Below, piece by piece: positions 1 to 10,601 of a stretch of 41,610 nucleotides of DNA (position 1 is the stretch's first letter; the number at the start of each line of letters is the position of its first letter). The translations under genes were made by a program, and so were the position numbers. A model generated the notes under the pieces. It made no database searches and was not told the origin of the DNA. It saw only the letters and a list, made by a program, of their open reading frames with translations. The stretch is from the NCBI GenBank assembly GCA_003135635.1, contig PLCJ01000001.1, positions 174,155-215,764 on the forward strand. The letters are read 5' to 3'. The DNA comes from Candidatus Adlerbacteria bacterium (GTDB lineage Bacteria; Patescibacteriota; Minisyncoccia; Phycocordibacterales; SBAW01).

Positions 1-893
<893 letters not shown>

Positions 894-962
894 TTTCTTT
901 GTATATGGAGAGAGGCTTGAGTGCCGCAATAATTTGTTGTTGAAATTTTTTGGAAATTCTAT

Positions 963-1075
963 TCTGGTGGTTTGGCGGTGGGGCCACACCCGTTCTCATT
1001 CCGAACACGGAAGTTAAGCCTACTAGCGGCGATGGTACTCCATGTCACAGTGGGGGAGAGTAGCTAGCCGCCAGA
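963..1075 (+). rRNA. rrf: 5S ribosomal RNA
   Basis: Canonical 5S motifs: CCACACCCGTTCTCATTCCGAACACGGAAGTTAAGC and GGCGATGGTACT...GTGGGGGAGAGTAG; terminal helix TCTGGTGG/CCGCCAGA. Confidence 0.95.
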
Positions 1076-1137
1076 GTAGAGTATCCAAAAACGCCTATGT
1101 GATCTGCCCAACCGCTTGTATGCTAGGATGACGACAT

Positions 1138-1893
1138 ATGGCAATCGGATGGGGAGCACAACGGAAAATACTTTATTTTTCAGCCGTCACCATCATCGGA
1201 GGGCTTATTCTCCTTATCCTTTATTTTAACTTCTTTGTTGTAGCTCCCAGCTGTTTTGATGGCAGACAAAATGGCGACGAGACGGGCGTTGATTGTGGCG
1301 GCTCATGCACACTCCTGTGCTCCAACCAAGCCCATGCGCCGAGCGTACTGTGGGCGCGGGCATTTCTTGTAGCAAGTAGTACCTATACGGTTGCCGCGTA
1401 TGTGCAAAATACCAATGCCGGCGCGGGAGCAAAAAATGTTCACTACACCTTCCAGTTATTTGATGCTAAAAACTCCTTAATTACCGAGCAAAGTGGAATA
1501 ATCGATCTTCCGCCGGCTCAAGTAATACCTATTATTGAGACGGGTATTACTACGGGACAACGCACGGTGGCACGGACTCTTTTTTCTTTTTCGGATATTC
1601 CCGTGTGGAATAAGGTACCCGCTACAGCGCTCCCAGCGCTTTCAATTAGCAGTGAAAATCTTTCTGCGGATGGTACTCGATTATCAGCCACGATTACTAA
1701 TAATTCCTTTGAAAACGTCATGAATCTAACTGCCGCTGCAGTTATTTTTAATACTGATAATGTCGCAGTGGCAGCATCAAAAAGTCTCATGAAAAATTTG
1801 GCACAAAAATCTTCCCAAGAAGTTGTGTTTACGTGGCCCAATAGTACTTTAAATATATCGCATGCCGAAATTATTCTCCTTCCCGCATTTTGA
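1138..1893 (+). CDS. Hypothetical membrane protein with Cys-rich CFDGxxNGxExGxDCGG motif
   Basis: 251-aa ORF with N-terminal TM segment, then CFDGRQNGDETGVDCGGSC. Confidence 0.8.
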   Translation: MAIGWGAQRKILYFSAVTIIGGLILLILYFNFFVVAPSCFDGRQNGDETGVDCGGSCTLLCSNQAHAPSVLWARAFLVASSTYTVAAYVQNTNAGAGAKNVHYTFQLFDAKNSLITEQSGIIDLPPAQVIPIIETGITTGQRTVARTLFSFSDIPVWNKVPATALPALSISSENLSADGTRLSATITNNSFENVMNLTAAAVIFNTDNVAVAASKSLMKNLAQKSSQEVVFTWPNSTLNISHAEIILLPAF

Positions 1894-1917
1894 TTACTCC
1901 ACTTAGTGTTATAGATA

Positions 1918-3066
1918 ATGCCACCTCTTCCTTTCACACATAAGACAAACTCTATCGATTGGATTGCGTTTGGTGCGGCGCTCATACTTTGTTTTTTGGG
2001 ACTCATCACCATGAGTTCATTTACCAGTTCAAACCCGTTTTTAATTCGCCAAACAATATGGGTTGTGGTCGGCGTAGGTGTCTTTTTTGCCGCCAGTAGG
2101 GTGGATTGGAGATTTTTGCGTCGCAGTGGTGTTGCGGCAGGGGTATATGCAGCACTCGTCATTCCACTTGTTTTGTTACTCGTACTCGGACGAGCAGTCA
2201 GAGGTGCAAAAAGCTGGCTGGTGCTCGGCGGCCTCGGCATTGAGCCAGTTGAGTTTGCCAAGCTTGCTCTCATTATTCTCCTGGCAAAATATTTTTCTCG
2301 TCGACATATTGAGATACGTAATTTTAGGCATATTTTTGTATCAGGAGCGTACGCTCTTGTCGTGTGTGTATTAGTCGCACTCCAACCAGATTTTGGAGGC
2401 GCTATCATCGTTCTTCTTATCTGGCTCAGCATGGTACTTTTTTCAGGAATTTCTCGGACGCATTTGCTCACCGTAATTATGTGTGCAGTCATAGCGTTCG
2501 TGGGCCTATGGTTTTTTGGCTTCCATGACTATCAAAAGCAGCGGATTCTCACATTCATAAATCCTGCTGGAGACGTCCTTGGTGCTGGGTATAATGCCTA
2601 TCAATCAATGATTGCGGTCGGCTCTGGAGAGCTTTTGGGTAAGGGAATCGGCTATGGCACGCAAAGCAAATTACGTTTTTTGCCCGAATATCAGACTGAT
2701 TTCATCTTTGCTGCATTTGCCGAAGAGTGGGGATTTATTGGGGTACTCATCGTCTTTGCGCTGTATGGGATAATTTTCATACGCTTGGGAAGTGCGGCGA
2801 TGCGAGGGGCAACTAACTTTGAAATGTTTTTTGCGCTCGGTGTCTTATCCTATTTCTTTGCACACTTCATGCTCCACGTTGGGATCAGTATGGGCGTGCT
2901 GCCCGTCACTGGAACCACTATACCCTTTATGAGTTATGGCGGTTCACATTTAGTGGCAGAATTTTTAGCGCTCGGCATAATTTCTGGACAACTGCGCTAT
3001 GCCCGCGCAACATCGCGCGATGCCTTCGGCAGGGAACTCGCCGGTGGCTATGATATCGCCGAATAG
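1918..3066 (+). CDS. rodA: FtsW/RodA/SpoVE (SEDS) family cell-wall polymerase
   Basis: Polytopic 382-aa protein; motifs LQPDFGGAIIVLLIWLSM, GLLGKGIGYGTQSKLRFLPEYQTDFIFAAFAEEWGFIG and GTTIPFMSYGGSHL are typical of SEDS proteins. Confidence 0.93.
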   Translation: MPPLPFTHKTNSIDWIAFGAALILCFLGLITMSSFTSSNPFLIRQTIWVVVGVGVFFAASRVDWRFLRRSGVAAGVYAALVIPLVLLLVLGRAVRGAKSWLVLGGLGIEPVEFAKLALIILLAKYFSRRHIEIRNFRHIFVSGAYALVVCVLVALQPDFGGAIIVLLIWLSMVLFSGISRTHLLTVIMCAVIAFVGLWFFGFHDYQKQRILTFINPAGDVLGAGYNAYQSMIAVGSGELLGKGIGYGTQSKLRFLPEYQTDFIFAAFAEEWGFIGVLIVFALYGIIFIRLGSAAMRGATNFEMFFALGVLSYFFAHFMLHVGISMGVLPVTGTTIPFMSYGGSHLVAEFLALGIISGQLRYARATSRDAFGRELAGGYDIAE

Positions 3067-4196
3067 AGCGCTATAGTTTTCTCCAGCTCTCTTTCAAGAG
3101 AAAACTCTAGGGCTATGTGTTGTTGCAGCGCTTTGCCAAATTGAATACGTAACTGAGGGTTCTCTAGTAATTGTAAAAGTTTTGCTGCAATATCGCGTGT
3201 ATTTCCCGGTGTACATAAAAAACCTGAGATATTGTTTTTGATGATATCTCCAACACCACCAACGTCGCTCGCCACCACCGCTCTTTCCGCTTGTCCCGCT
3301 TCAAGAAGTACGTAGGGCAACCCTTCTTTCAGTGAAGGAAGTACCACGATATCAAAAGCGGTCAGATACTGGTACGCCTCCGGTATGAATCCCAAAAACC
3401 AGACACACTCCGCGACATTTTTTTCCCGAGCAAGCTTCTCTAAAAAAAGCCGCTCTTCGCCCTCGCCAATAAGACAAAGCGAAACCGGTTTGTGTTCTTC
3501 CTTCAAAATACCCGCTGCCTCAATGAGAAAGGAGAGTCCTTTATTGTGGGTATATTCCGCTATGACGCCAATCCAGGGCCTGCCGTAAGGCATTTTGGCA
3601 GAAAGCACTTGTTGGGCTTTTTCAGGGCTTAAAAATATGAGCTCGGGGATGCCATTGTGAATAAGATAAATTTTTGATCTGCATCCCGGTAGTTGATGCG
3701 CCCGCTCATAGTTACTCTGCGATACTACAATGACCTTCGTAGAAAGAAGAAAGGTGACCCAGGTAGCAAGAAATATGAGTGCGCGTGCAAACGTGTTTCG
3801 ATCTTCTTCATAAGGAAGTCCGTGGGAGGTGAAAATGATGGAAGGAACTCCTGCAATACGCGCGGCAAGTGCGCCGAGTCCTCCCGCTTTTGAGCTGTTG
3901 AGGTGGACGATGTCGGGTTTTTCTTTGGCAAATATTTTCAACAGTTCCCAAAACGCACGGCACTCTTTTATCAGAGAGATATCACGCATAAATGATTGTA
4001 TGTAAATGCTGCGGATACCCGCGCCTTGAAGACGAGTATCCAGAAGTCCCGGAGTGGCATCGGTGTTTCCGCTGCCTCCTAAGGCAACGCAAATATCAAA
4101 ATCTTCCTTGGGAAGATGGGTTGCAAGATCAAACACGTATCGCTGAGCTCCTCCCCAGTTAGATTTCGTGATAATAAAGAGAACTTTCTTTTTCAT
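3048..4196 (-). CDS. Glycosyltransferase, family 4-like
   Basis: N-term KVLFIITKSNWGGAQRYVFDLATHLP; C-term PSLKEGLPYVLLEAGQAERAVVASDVGGVGDII (GT-B fold, E-x7-E-like motif). 3' end overlaps rodA convergently. Confidence 0.92.
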   Translation of the reverse strand: MKKKVLFIITKSNWGGAQRYVFDLATHLPKEDFDICVALGGSGNTDATPGLLDTRLQGAGIRSIYIQSFMRDISLIKECRAFWELLKIFAKEKPDIVHLNSSKAGGLGALAARIAGVPSIIFTSHGLPYEEDRNTFARALIFLATWVTFLLSTKVIVVSQSNYERAHQLPGCRSKIYLIHNGIPELIFLSPEKAQQVLSAKMPYGRPWIGVIAEYTHNKGLSFLIEAAGILKEEHKPVSLCLIGEGEERLFLEKLAREKNVAECVWFLGFIPEAYQYLTAFDIVVLPSLKEGLPYVLLEAGQAERAVVASDVGGVGDIIKNNISGFLCTPGNTRDIAAKLLQLLENPQLRIQFGKALQQHIALEFSLERELEKTIALYSAIS

Positions 4197-4223
4197 ATAA
4201 TTGTTGTAGTATATACGAATTCT

Positions 4224-5573
4224 ATGGAAACCATATTCCGCCCACGGACGCTGGTGCTATTTTTAGGGGACATTTTTTTCTTTATTTTCGCACTATGGCT
4301 CTCACTTTTCTTACGAACTTTTCGGGTTCCAAGTGAAGCGCTTTTGGCTTCATATATACCGCCATTTCTTTTTCTTTTTATCGTGTGGATAGTGGTATTT
4401 TTCATTGCCGGGTTGTATGAGAGCCGTTCGATTATTTTTCCCCGTCGTGCTATTTCGGCAACACTTTTTATCGCTCAGACAGTAAATGTTATCTTTGCTG
4501 CGCTCTTTTTCTTTTTATTCCCCGTTTTTGGTATCGAACCCAAGACCATTCTTTTCATATACCTTATCATTTCATTCTTATCGGTATCTGCATGGCGCCT
4601 GGTTCTTTTTCCTCGCCTCGGCCTTCAAAAGACAGAAGCTGCCATCGTGATAGGCGAAGGAAAAGAAATCGATGAACTCATAAAAGTTCTCGCCAATGCC
4701 CCCCTTGCACCCGCACGCGTCGCTGCAGTCATACGCCCGAGCGCGGGCCAGGTTTCAAAGGGTATAAGCAGCGCGGTAGATTTCTACCAGCCGCGATTTA
4801 TTATTGCCGATTTTAGCGATACTCGAGTCGCCGCGGCATTCCCTGAGCTCTATAACTTCCTGTCTCGCGGTATTCGTTTCTTTGATGGCATGGAGCTCTA
4901 TGAAGAAATTTTTGGTCGGGTACCGCTTTCTCAAATTGATGATATGTGGCTTGCACGCAATGTTTCCCGCTACGCACACGTATTGTACGATGCGGTAAAA
5001 AGCCTTATGGATATCCTCCTCGGCACACTGCTCGGATGTATCTCGCTTCTGCTGTATCCTTTCATTGCTCTTGCAATTATTTCTGAAGATGGATTCCCCG
5101 TATGTATCGTGCAAGACAGGGTGGGGGAAGACAATAAACTGGTGCGCATCTATAAATTTCGCAGTATGTCCGGCAATGACAATGGCAAATATGGAGTAAG
5201 TGGGAGCAGTGCACTGCATGTAACAAAGGTAGGTGCTTTTTTGCGCGCCTGGCGACTTGATGAATTGCCTCAACTGTGGAACGTGGTACAGGGTAATTTG
5301 TCTCTCATTGGTCCTCGGCTTGAATTTCCCACGCTGGTTGCTCAATATGAACAAAGTATTCCGTACTATGGTGTGCGGCATCTCATTAAGCCGGGACTGT
5401 CAGGCTGGGCGCAATTGTACTATCACGATGACCCGCACCACGCCGCAAATGTCGAAGCGACCAAAATGAAACTTGCCTACGATTTATATTATCTGAAACA
5501 TCGCTCACTTGCGCTTGATGCTATCATTGCGCTCAAAACAGTTCGTCGCTTGCTCATAAAGGGAAACGCATAG
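4224..5573 (+). CDS. Undecaprenyl-phosphate sugar transferase (WcaJ/WbaP-like)
   Basis: Motifs KSLMDILLGTLLG, VQDRVGEDNKLVRIYKFRSM, RLDELPQLWNVVQGNLSLIGPRLEFP, KPGLSGWAQ; METIFRP start at 4224 preferred over the long upstream ORF start. Confidence 0.93.
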   Translation: METIFRPRTLVLFLGDIFFFIFALWLSLFLRTFRVPSEALLASYIPPFLFLFIVWIVVFFIAGLYESRSIIFPRRAISATLFIAQTVNVIFAALFFFLFPVFGIEPKTILFIYLIISFLSVSAWRLVLFPRLGLQKTEAAIVIGEGKEIDELIKVLANAPLAPARVAAVIRPSAGQVSKGISSAVDFYQPRFIIADFSDTRVAAAFPELYNFLSRGIRFFDGMELYEEIFGRVPLSQIDDMWLARNVSRYAHVLYDAVKSLMDILLGTLLGCISLLLYPFIALAIISEDGFPVCIVQDRVGEDNKLVRIYKFRSMSGNDNGKYGVSGSSALHVTKVGAFLRAWRLDELPQLWNVVQGNLSLIGPRLEFPTLVAQYEQSIPYYGVRHLIKPGLSGWAQLYYHDDPHHAANVEATKMKLAYDLYYLKHRSLALDAIIALKTVRRLLIKGNA

Positions 5574-5592
5574 AGTGTGTTTTTGAGCCCAT

Positions 5593-6387
5593 ATGATTAT
5601 TGACGGCAAAAAAATAGCCGAGAATATCCTGCAGGAACTCATAGCTGAGCGAGCCCAGTTTGGTCATCTGCGCCTGGGTGTCCTTATGGGCCTCGGTGAT
5701 AAGGCAACAGAATCATTTGTGCGCATCAAGGGCCGCATAGCGGCTGAACTTACCATAGAGCTCATGCGCAAAGAATTACTTCCTTCCGCGACCACAAAAG
5801 AAGCACTTACGGAAATCAAAGAACTGTTGAGGACGACTGATGGCATTATTATCCAGCTGCCACTGCCGCTTGGCGTCAATGTAGAGGAAGTGCTTCAAAG
5901 TCTGCCGCCCGGGCAGGATCCAGATGCCTTAGGGAGAGAGGGAAAGTCGCTGGTCACGCCTCCGGTAGTTGCGGCAATTCAGGAAATTTTAAAAAAAGAG
6001 CGGGTAGACATACAAGGCAAACGTATACTCGTGGCCGGCCAAGGTCGGCTCGTGGGAATACCTGTTGCCGTGTGGCTACGCCAAGAGCACCTATCTTTTG
6101 TAATTGTGGAGGATTCTTTAGGTATGGTTAAAGAAGCCCCAAGCGCTGATATCATTGTTTTGGGTACAGGATCTCCCGGTATACTCAAGCCCTCAATGAT
6201 TAAAAGTGGAGTGGTGATTCTTGATGCAGGCACCAGTGAAGCCAGTGGCAAAATAGTTGGGGACGCAGATCCCTCCTGCGCCGCGAAGGCCGCTCTTTTT
6301 ACCCCGGTGCCGGGGGGTATCGGGCCTATTGCAGTGATGATACTGTTTAGAAATTTTTTAGAGTTGATAAAAAGAAAAGGAATATAA
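5593..6387 (+). CDS. folD: Bifunctional methylenetetrahydrofolate dehydrogenase/cyclohydrolase
   Basis: IDGKKIAENIL, GIIIQLPLP, LPPGQDPDALG, LVTPPVVAAIQEIL, LVAGQGRLVGIPVAVWL, FTPVPGGIGPIAVMIL. Confidence 0.92.
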   Translation: MIIDGKKIAENILQELIAERAQFGHLRLGVLMGLGDKATESFVRIKGRIAAELTIELMRKELLPSATTKEALTEIKELLRTTDGIIIQLPLPLGVNVEEVLQSLPPGQDPDALGREGKSLVTPPVVAAIQEILKKERVDIQGKRILVAGQGRLVGIPVAVWLRQEHLSFVIVEDSLGMVKEAPSADIIVLGTGSPGILKPSMIKSGVVILDAGTSEASGKIVGDADPSCAAKAALFTPVPGGIGPIAVMILFRNFLELIKRKGI

Positions 6388-6427
6388 ATTTTTGCTTTCC
6401 CCCCCTCGGTACGTTATAATCCGGCGC

Positions 6428-7747
6428 ATGTTTGCTTTGCGCTATGTCGCAACACTCATTCTTATTGTCGCCGTGGCGCTGGGTATTTTTGTGTATAAAA
6501 CGCAAAATGGTGGCCGGTTTGCGTTTAAGCTTGGACTTGATCTCTCCGGCGGCACCGAACTTACCTATAACGCCGATACCAGTAAAGTTCCTCCGGCGCA
6601 GCTCAGCGATTCTCTTTCCACACTCCAGAGTGTCATTGAGAGGCGGGTCAATGCGTTTGGGGTAGGTGAGCCTGTGGTGGCTCTCGAACAAGGGGGGGCG
6701 CTTGGAAACGGCGTGTACCGACTTGTTATCGAGCTTCCTGGGGTCACGAACGTCAATGATGCGATCAGCCGCATCGGCCAGACGCCGCTTTTGGAATTTA
6801 AGCTAGTAAAATCCGGATACGAAGCCTCAACCACGGATGCGCTCGGCAATCCAAATCCGGCAGCATTTGAAGATACGGGCCTCACTGGCGCATATATTTC
6901 AAGCGCGCAGCTTCAGTTTGGCAATGGCTCTGCGGTGTCTACCGAGCCCGTCGTGGTGGTCAATTTCAACTCGCAAGGTACCGCGCTTTTCTCAAAGATC
7001 ACAGATGCAGACGTCGGCAGAGAACTTGCTATTTTCTTGGATGGAAATCTTCTTTCAGTTCCGGTGATTCAGCAAAAAATTGATAATGGTGCGGCAATTA
7101 TTTCTGGCAACTTCACCGCCCAGCAAGCAAAAGATCTCGCAAGTAGCCTTAATTTAGGGGCTCTGCCAGTACCCATCCAGCTTGCAAGTTCCCAGACCAT
7201 TGGTCCTACTCTTGGCGCCAATACCCTGCAGCAAGGCCTTATAGCAGGACTCGTTGGTTTTGTGGTGCTCTCCCTCTTTATGCTGCTGTGGTACCGACTG
7301 CCGGGATTGATAGCAATCATCTCTTTGTCGATCTATCTTATTTTAATGTTGGTGCTCTTTAAACTTATCCCGGTGGTGCTTACTGCTGCGGGCATCGGGG
7401 CGTTTATTCTCTCGGTTGGTCTTGCGGTTGACGCGAATATTCTTATTGCAGAGCGCATGAAGGAAGAGTTGCAGGGAGGGAGTGGTGCAAACGTGGCGAT
7501 TCGCGATGGTTTTTCTCGCGCTTGGGGCGCAATTCGTGATTCTAATATCGCCCACGTGATTGCAGCGGTAATTCTCTTTTGGATTGGGACATCTATTATT
7601 CGCGGCTTTGCTTTGGTTTTCGGACTCGGCGTTTTGATCTCGCTTCTTTCTGCGGTGACAATTTCCCGCACGTTTTTACTTGCCCTTGGAGTGAAGACCG
7701 ACACCCCGCTTGGCCGTTTTCTTATGCGCTCGGGTCTGAGGCTATAA
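6428..7747 (+). CDS. secD: Protein translocase subunit SecD
   Basis: KLGLDLSGGTELTYNAD, VIERRVNAFGVGEPVV, ALPVPIQLASSQTIGPTLG, AVDANILIAERMKEEL. Start at 6428 follows TATAAT at 6415-6420. Confidence 0.95.
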   Translation: MFALRYVATLILIVAVALGIFVYKTQNGGRFAFKLGLDLSGGTELTYNADTSKVPPAQLSDSLSTLQSVIERRVNAFGVGEPVVALEQGGALGNGVYRLVIELPGVTNVNDAISRIGQTPLLEFKLVKSGYEASTTDALGNPNPAAFEDTGLTGAYISSAQLQFGNGSAVSTEPVVVVNFNSQGTALFSKITDADVGRELAIFLDGNLLSVPVIQQKIDNGAAIISGNFTAQQAKDLASSLNLGALPVPIQLASSQTIGPTLGANTLQQGLIAGLVGFVVLSLFMLLWYRLPGLIAIISLSIYLILMLVLFKLIPVVLTAAGIGAFILSVGLAVDANILIAERMKEELQGGSGANVAIRDGFSRAWGAIRDSNIAHVIAAVILFWIGTSIIRGFALVFGLGVLISLLSAVTISRTFLLALGVKTDTPLGRFLMRSGLRL

Positions 7748-7748
7748 C

Positions 7749-8663
7749 ATGAACCTTCGCCGCTACAACAATTACTATCTTCTTATCCCGGGACTTCTTT
7801 CCCTTGTGGCTGTCATTGTGCTTATTATCTGGCCACTCAAGCTCGGCATTGATCTGGCAGGCGGCTCGCTCCTTGAAATTTCTTATCCACAAGGTACGCC
7901 GACAATTCAACAAGTAGAAAGTGTCATCGTGCCTCTTTCCTTGGGGCCGGTTCTCGTGCAAGCAAGCGGCTCTAACGGGTATACACTCCAGCAGCGAGAT
8001 CTCACTCCTCAAGAGAAGCAATCACTTGAGACGGCGCTTGGCACGCTGGGGCAAGTGCAAGAGCAGCAGTTTACTTCAATCGGCCCGTCTATTGGTGCGG
8101 AGCTGTTGCAGAAAGGTCTTATTGCGTTTGGGCTTGTTATTGTGTGCATTATTCTTTTTATCGCGTTTGCGTTTCGCGGGGTATCAAAGCCCGTTGCCTC
8201 GTGGAAATATGGCGTGGTTGCGATTGTGTCGCTGTGCCACGATGTACTTATTCCTGTGGGGCTTTTCGCGGTCTTGGGACATTTCACCGGGGTAGAAATT
8301 AGCTCCCTTTTTATCGTTGCACTACTTACCATCTTTGGTATTTCTATTAATGACAAGATTGTGGTTTTCGATCGAATTCGCGAGAACCTGCGCCGCAACG
8401 AGGAGCAACATAAGCACGAAGCCTTTGATGAAATAGTTGATCACAGTATTATGCAAACACTCACTCGCTCCATTAACACCTCTCTTACCGTGGTTATTGT
8501 ACTGTTGTGCCTATACTTTTTGGGTCCTGCCTCGACCCAGGATTTTGCACTCACCCTTACTGTTGGCATGATTGCAGGAACATATTCCTCGCTTCTCCTG
8601 GCGTGTCCGCTTCTGGTGTTGTGGGAGCGGTCACAGCACAAACCAGTGAAGAAGGGGAAATAA
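7749..8663 (+). CDS. secF: Protein translocase subunit SecF
   Basis: LGIDLAGGSLLEI, SIGPSIGAELLQKG, GISINDKIVVFDRIRENLR, TLTRSINTSLTVV; directly follows secD. Confidence 0.95.
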   Translation: MNLRRYNNYYLLIPGLLSLVAVIVLIIWPLKLGIDLAGGSLLEISYPQGTPTIQQVESVIVPLSLGPVLVQASGSNGYTLQQRDLTPQEKQSLETALGTLGQVQEQQFTSIGPSIGAELLQKGLIAFGLVIVCIILFIAFAFRGVSKPVASWKYGVVAIVSLCHDVLIPVGLFAVLGHFTGVEISSLFIVALLTIFGISINDKIVVFDRIRENLRRNEEQHKHEAFDEIVDHSIMQTLTRSINTSLTVVIVLLCLYFLGPASTQDFALTLTVGMIAGTYSSLLLACPLLVLWERSQHKPVKKGK

Positions 8664-8733
8664 ACTTCTACCTAAGCAACCTAAGATGCGTGAGGATTTG
8701 CCTCTGTCAGTTTTTGCTATAGAATAAAAAGGA

Positions 8734-9765
8734 ATGGAAAATCCTCCTCCCCAAGAGAAAAAGTTACCAAGATCTACGACTGCATGGGCAGTCGTAATTG
8801 CGCTTGTCATCGGTCTCGGGGGGTTTGGGGCGGGCTGGATCGTGAAAGGATTCTCTAGCGTAATAGCGCCACCACAATCGCTCCGGCTTAATGGCTATCA
8901 ATTCATTGATCCACTTCTTGCCTGCAATATAAATAATTCCAATGTCTTTCAGGAAGATCAATCGCTCAACAAGCAAATCCAATCCATCATTGATGCACAC
9001 AAGAACTCCGGTGATATTAGCAAGGCATCGGTCTACTTTTTAAATTTAGCAAATGGAAAATGGTCCGGTGTGTATGATACTGAAGCGTATTACCCTTCGA
9101 GCTTAGGAAAAATACCGATTATGATTGCCTATTATCAACTCGCTGAAGAGTCACCGGGGATTCTTAATCAGGAGGTAACCTATCCTGTTGGGAGTACTGA
9201 TTTAAACCAGATGCAAGATATTATCCCGCCTGAAGTGATTGTCCCCGGACAAACCTATACCGTCGAGCAGCTTATCGAATACATGATCAAATATTCTGAT
9301 AACAATGCCACGCAACTCCTCTATAGCCATATCAATCAAAACTCATTAAGTAAGGTCTACGGTGACTTGGGTATTCCGGTCAATAGTGATGCAACCCTCG
9401 CCAACCTCGACTTTATAACTCCGCACCAGATATCAACACTATTCCGCATTCTCTATAATGCTACGTATCTTTCTCGGGATGATTCTGAAAAAGCACTTCA
9501 GCTTTTAAGTCAAACGAGCTTCACACAAGGCATTGTTGCGAGTGTAGCAAGTTCGACAGTTGTCTCTCATAAGCTCGGCCTCGTTGAGATAGCACCCAAT
9601 GACATTTTAACCGAACATGAATTACACGATTGCGGTATCGTTTATACAAAAACCCCCTATCTTCTGTGTATCATGACGCGAGGATCTGCTTCTTTGCCGA
9701 CTCTTGAGGGCATCATTGCTCAGATTTCGGGAATTGTTTACAGCAATGTCCAGAAGGGCGGATAA
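8734..9765 (+). CDS. Beta-lactamase-like serine hydrolase, membrane anchored
   Basis: N-term TM; SxxK motif YPSSLGKIPIM; SDN motif YSDNNATQLL; HKLG near the C terminus. Confidence 0.85.
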   Translation: MENPPPQEKKLPRSTTAWAVVIALVIGLGGFGAGWIVKGFSSVIAPPQSLRLNGYQFIDPLLACNINNSNVFQEDQSLNKQIQSIIDAHKNSGDISKASVYFLNLANGKWSGVYDTEAYYPSSLGKIPIMIAYYQLAEESPGILNQEVTYPVGSTDLNQMQDIIPPEVIVPGQTYTVEQLIEYMIKYSDNNATQLLYSHINQNSLSKVYGDLGIPVNSDATLANLDFITPHQISTLFRILYNATYLSRDDSEKALQLLSQTSFTQGIVASVASSTVVSHKLGLVEIAPNDILTEHELHDCGIVYTKTPYLLCIMTRGSASLPTLEGIIAQISGIVYSNVQKGG

Positions 9766-9781
9766 AGAAATTGTCCAAATC

Positions 9782-9806
9782 GGTTCGAATCCTAGACTCC
9801 CAGCCA
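9782..9806 (+). other. Orphan tRNA 3'-end-like fragment (T-loop to CCA)
   Basis: GGTTCGAATCCTAGACTCCCAGCCA resembles T-loop + acceptor + CCA, but the preceding bases do not form a T-stem or tRNA body. Confidence 0.5.
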
Positions 9807-9831
9807 GCTTATGCTAAGTCAGGTGACTGAG
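9799..9831 (+). repeat. 33-nt repeat copy A
   Basis: CCCAGCCAGCTTATGCTAAGTCAGGTGACTGAG; 31/33 identical to 10602-10634; contains dyad AGTCAGGTGACT. Confidence 0.95.
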
Positions 9832-9865
9832 ACGCATAGCTAAATATTTCGTCACTATATAACTC

Positions 9866-10546
9866 ATGTTTTGGAACCATTTTTTTCAGTACCCTGCGGA
9901 GTCGTGGTACCACACTGCCGAGTGGTGGACAGCAATAGGCACGATCATCCTTGGTGCTGCCGCTTTTGCAGCCCTATTTTTGCAAGACATAATTTCTCGT
10001 TTGTATTCTCAGACACGACTAAATAGTTCAATACGGGTCGCCCCGCCCGATTGTCACATGATTCAAACTCAGGGTATGGGCTATGTGCACTATGTGCGTA
10101 TGAAAGTTGAGAATATAGGTAAGCATGTTGCGCAAAACGTTGAGGTGATGATCGATACATGTTGGCGCATACATGAAAATGGGACACGAGAAGAAGTTAA
10201 AACATTCCTACCCATGAATCTTAAATGGAGTCACTACGGCGGCGTTGTTACTATGCCGCGCATACTGTCTAAACATTTTAGACATTGCGACATCGGATTT
10301 GTGGGAAAGTATGGAGGATCTCGCCCCGAGGTGCAGTTTCATGTGGATACTGTAGTGGACCCCAACTCCGTTGCCGGTGGAATATATCCAAATCTTCTAC
10401 CCCCGGGGAAATACCAGTTTAATTTGCTTATTGGTGCTGACAATGTGCCGACATACGAACAGAGCTATCAAGTATCTTTTACGGGCACATTTTACACAAC
10501 TGAAGAGGAGATGTTTAGTAAAAGTTTATCCATTCAACCATTATAG
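9866..10546 (+). CDS. Hypothetical membrane-anchored protein
   Basis: 226-aa ORF, N-terminal TM (TAIGTIILGAAAFAALFL), soluble C-terminal domain of unknown family. Confidence 0.75.
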   Translation: MFWNHFFQYPAESWYHTAEWWTAIGTIILGAAAFAALFLQDIISRLYSQTRLNSSIRVAPPDCHMIQTQGMGYVHYVRMKVENIGKHVAQNVEVMIDTCWRIHENGTREEVKTFLPMNLKWSHYGGVVTMPRILSKHFRHCDIGFVGKYGGSRPEVQFHVDTVVDPNSVAGGIYPNLLPPGKYQFNLLIGADNVPTYEQSYQVSFTGTFYTTEEEMFSKSLSIQPL

Positions 10547-10601
10547 AAACTAGATACCGATCGTTTTAAGCTGAAGTAAAGTTCCAACATCGTTCCACAA
10601 A

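Noticed and set aside
1518-2492. 324-aa minus-strand ORF
   Set aside because: Antisense to the 1138-1893 ORF and rodA, with low-complexity Thr/Ser/Arg composition and no recognisable motif; the + strand genes explain the region.
4755-5381. 208-aa minus-strand ORF
   Set aside because: Antisense to the conserved sugar transferase; no independent support.
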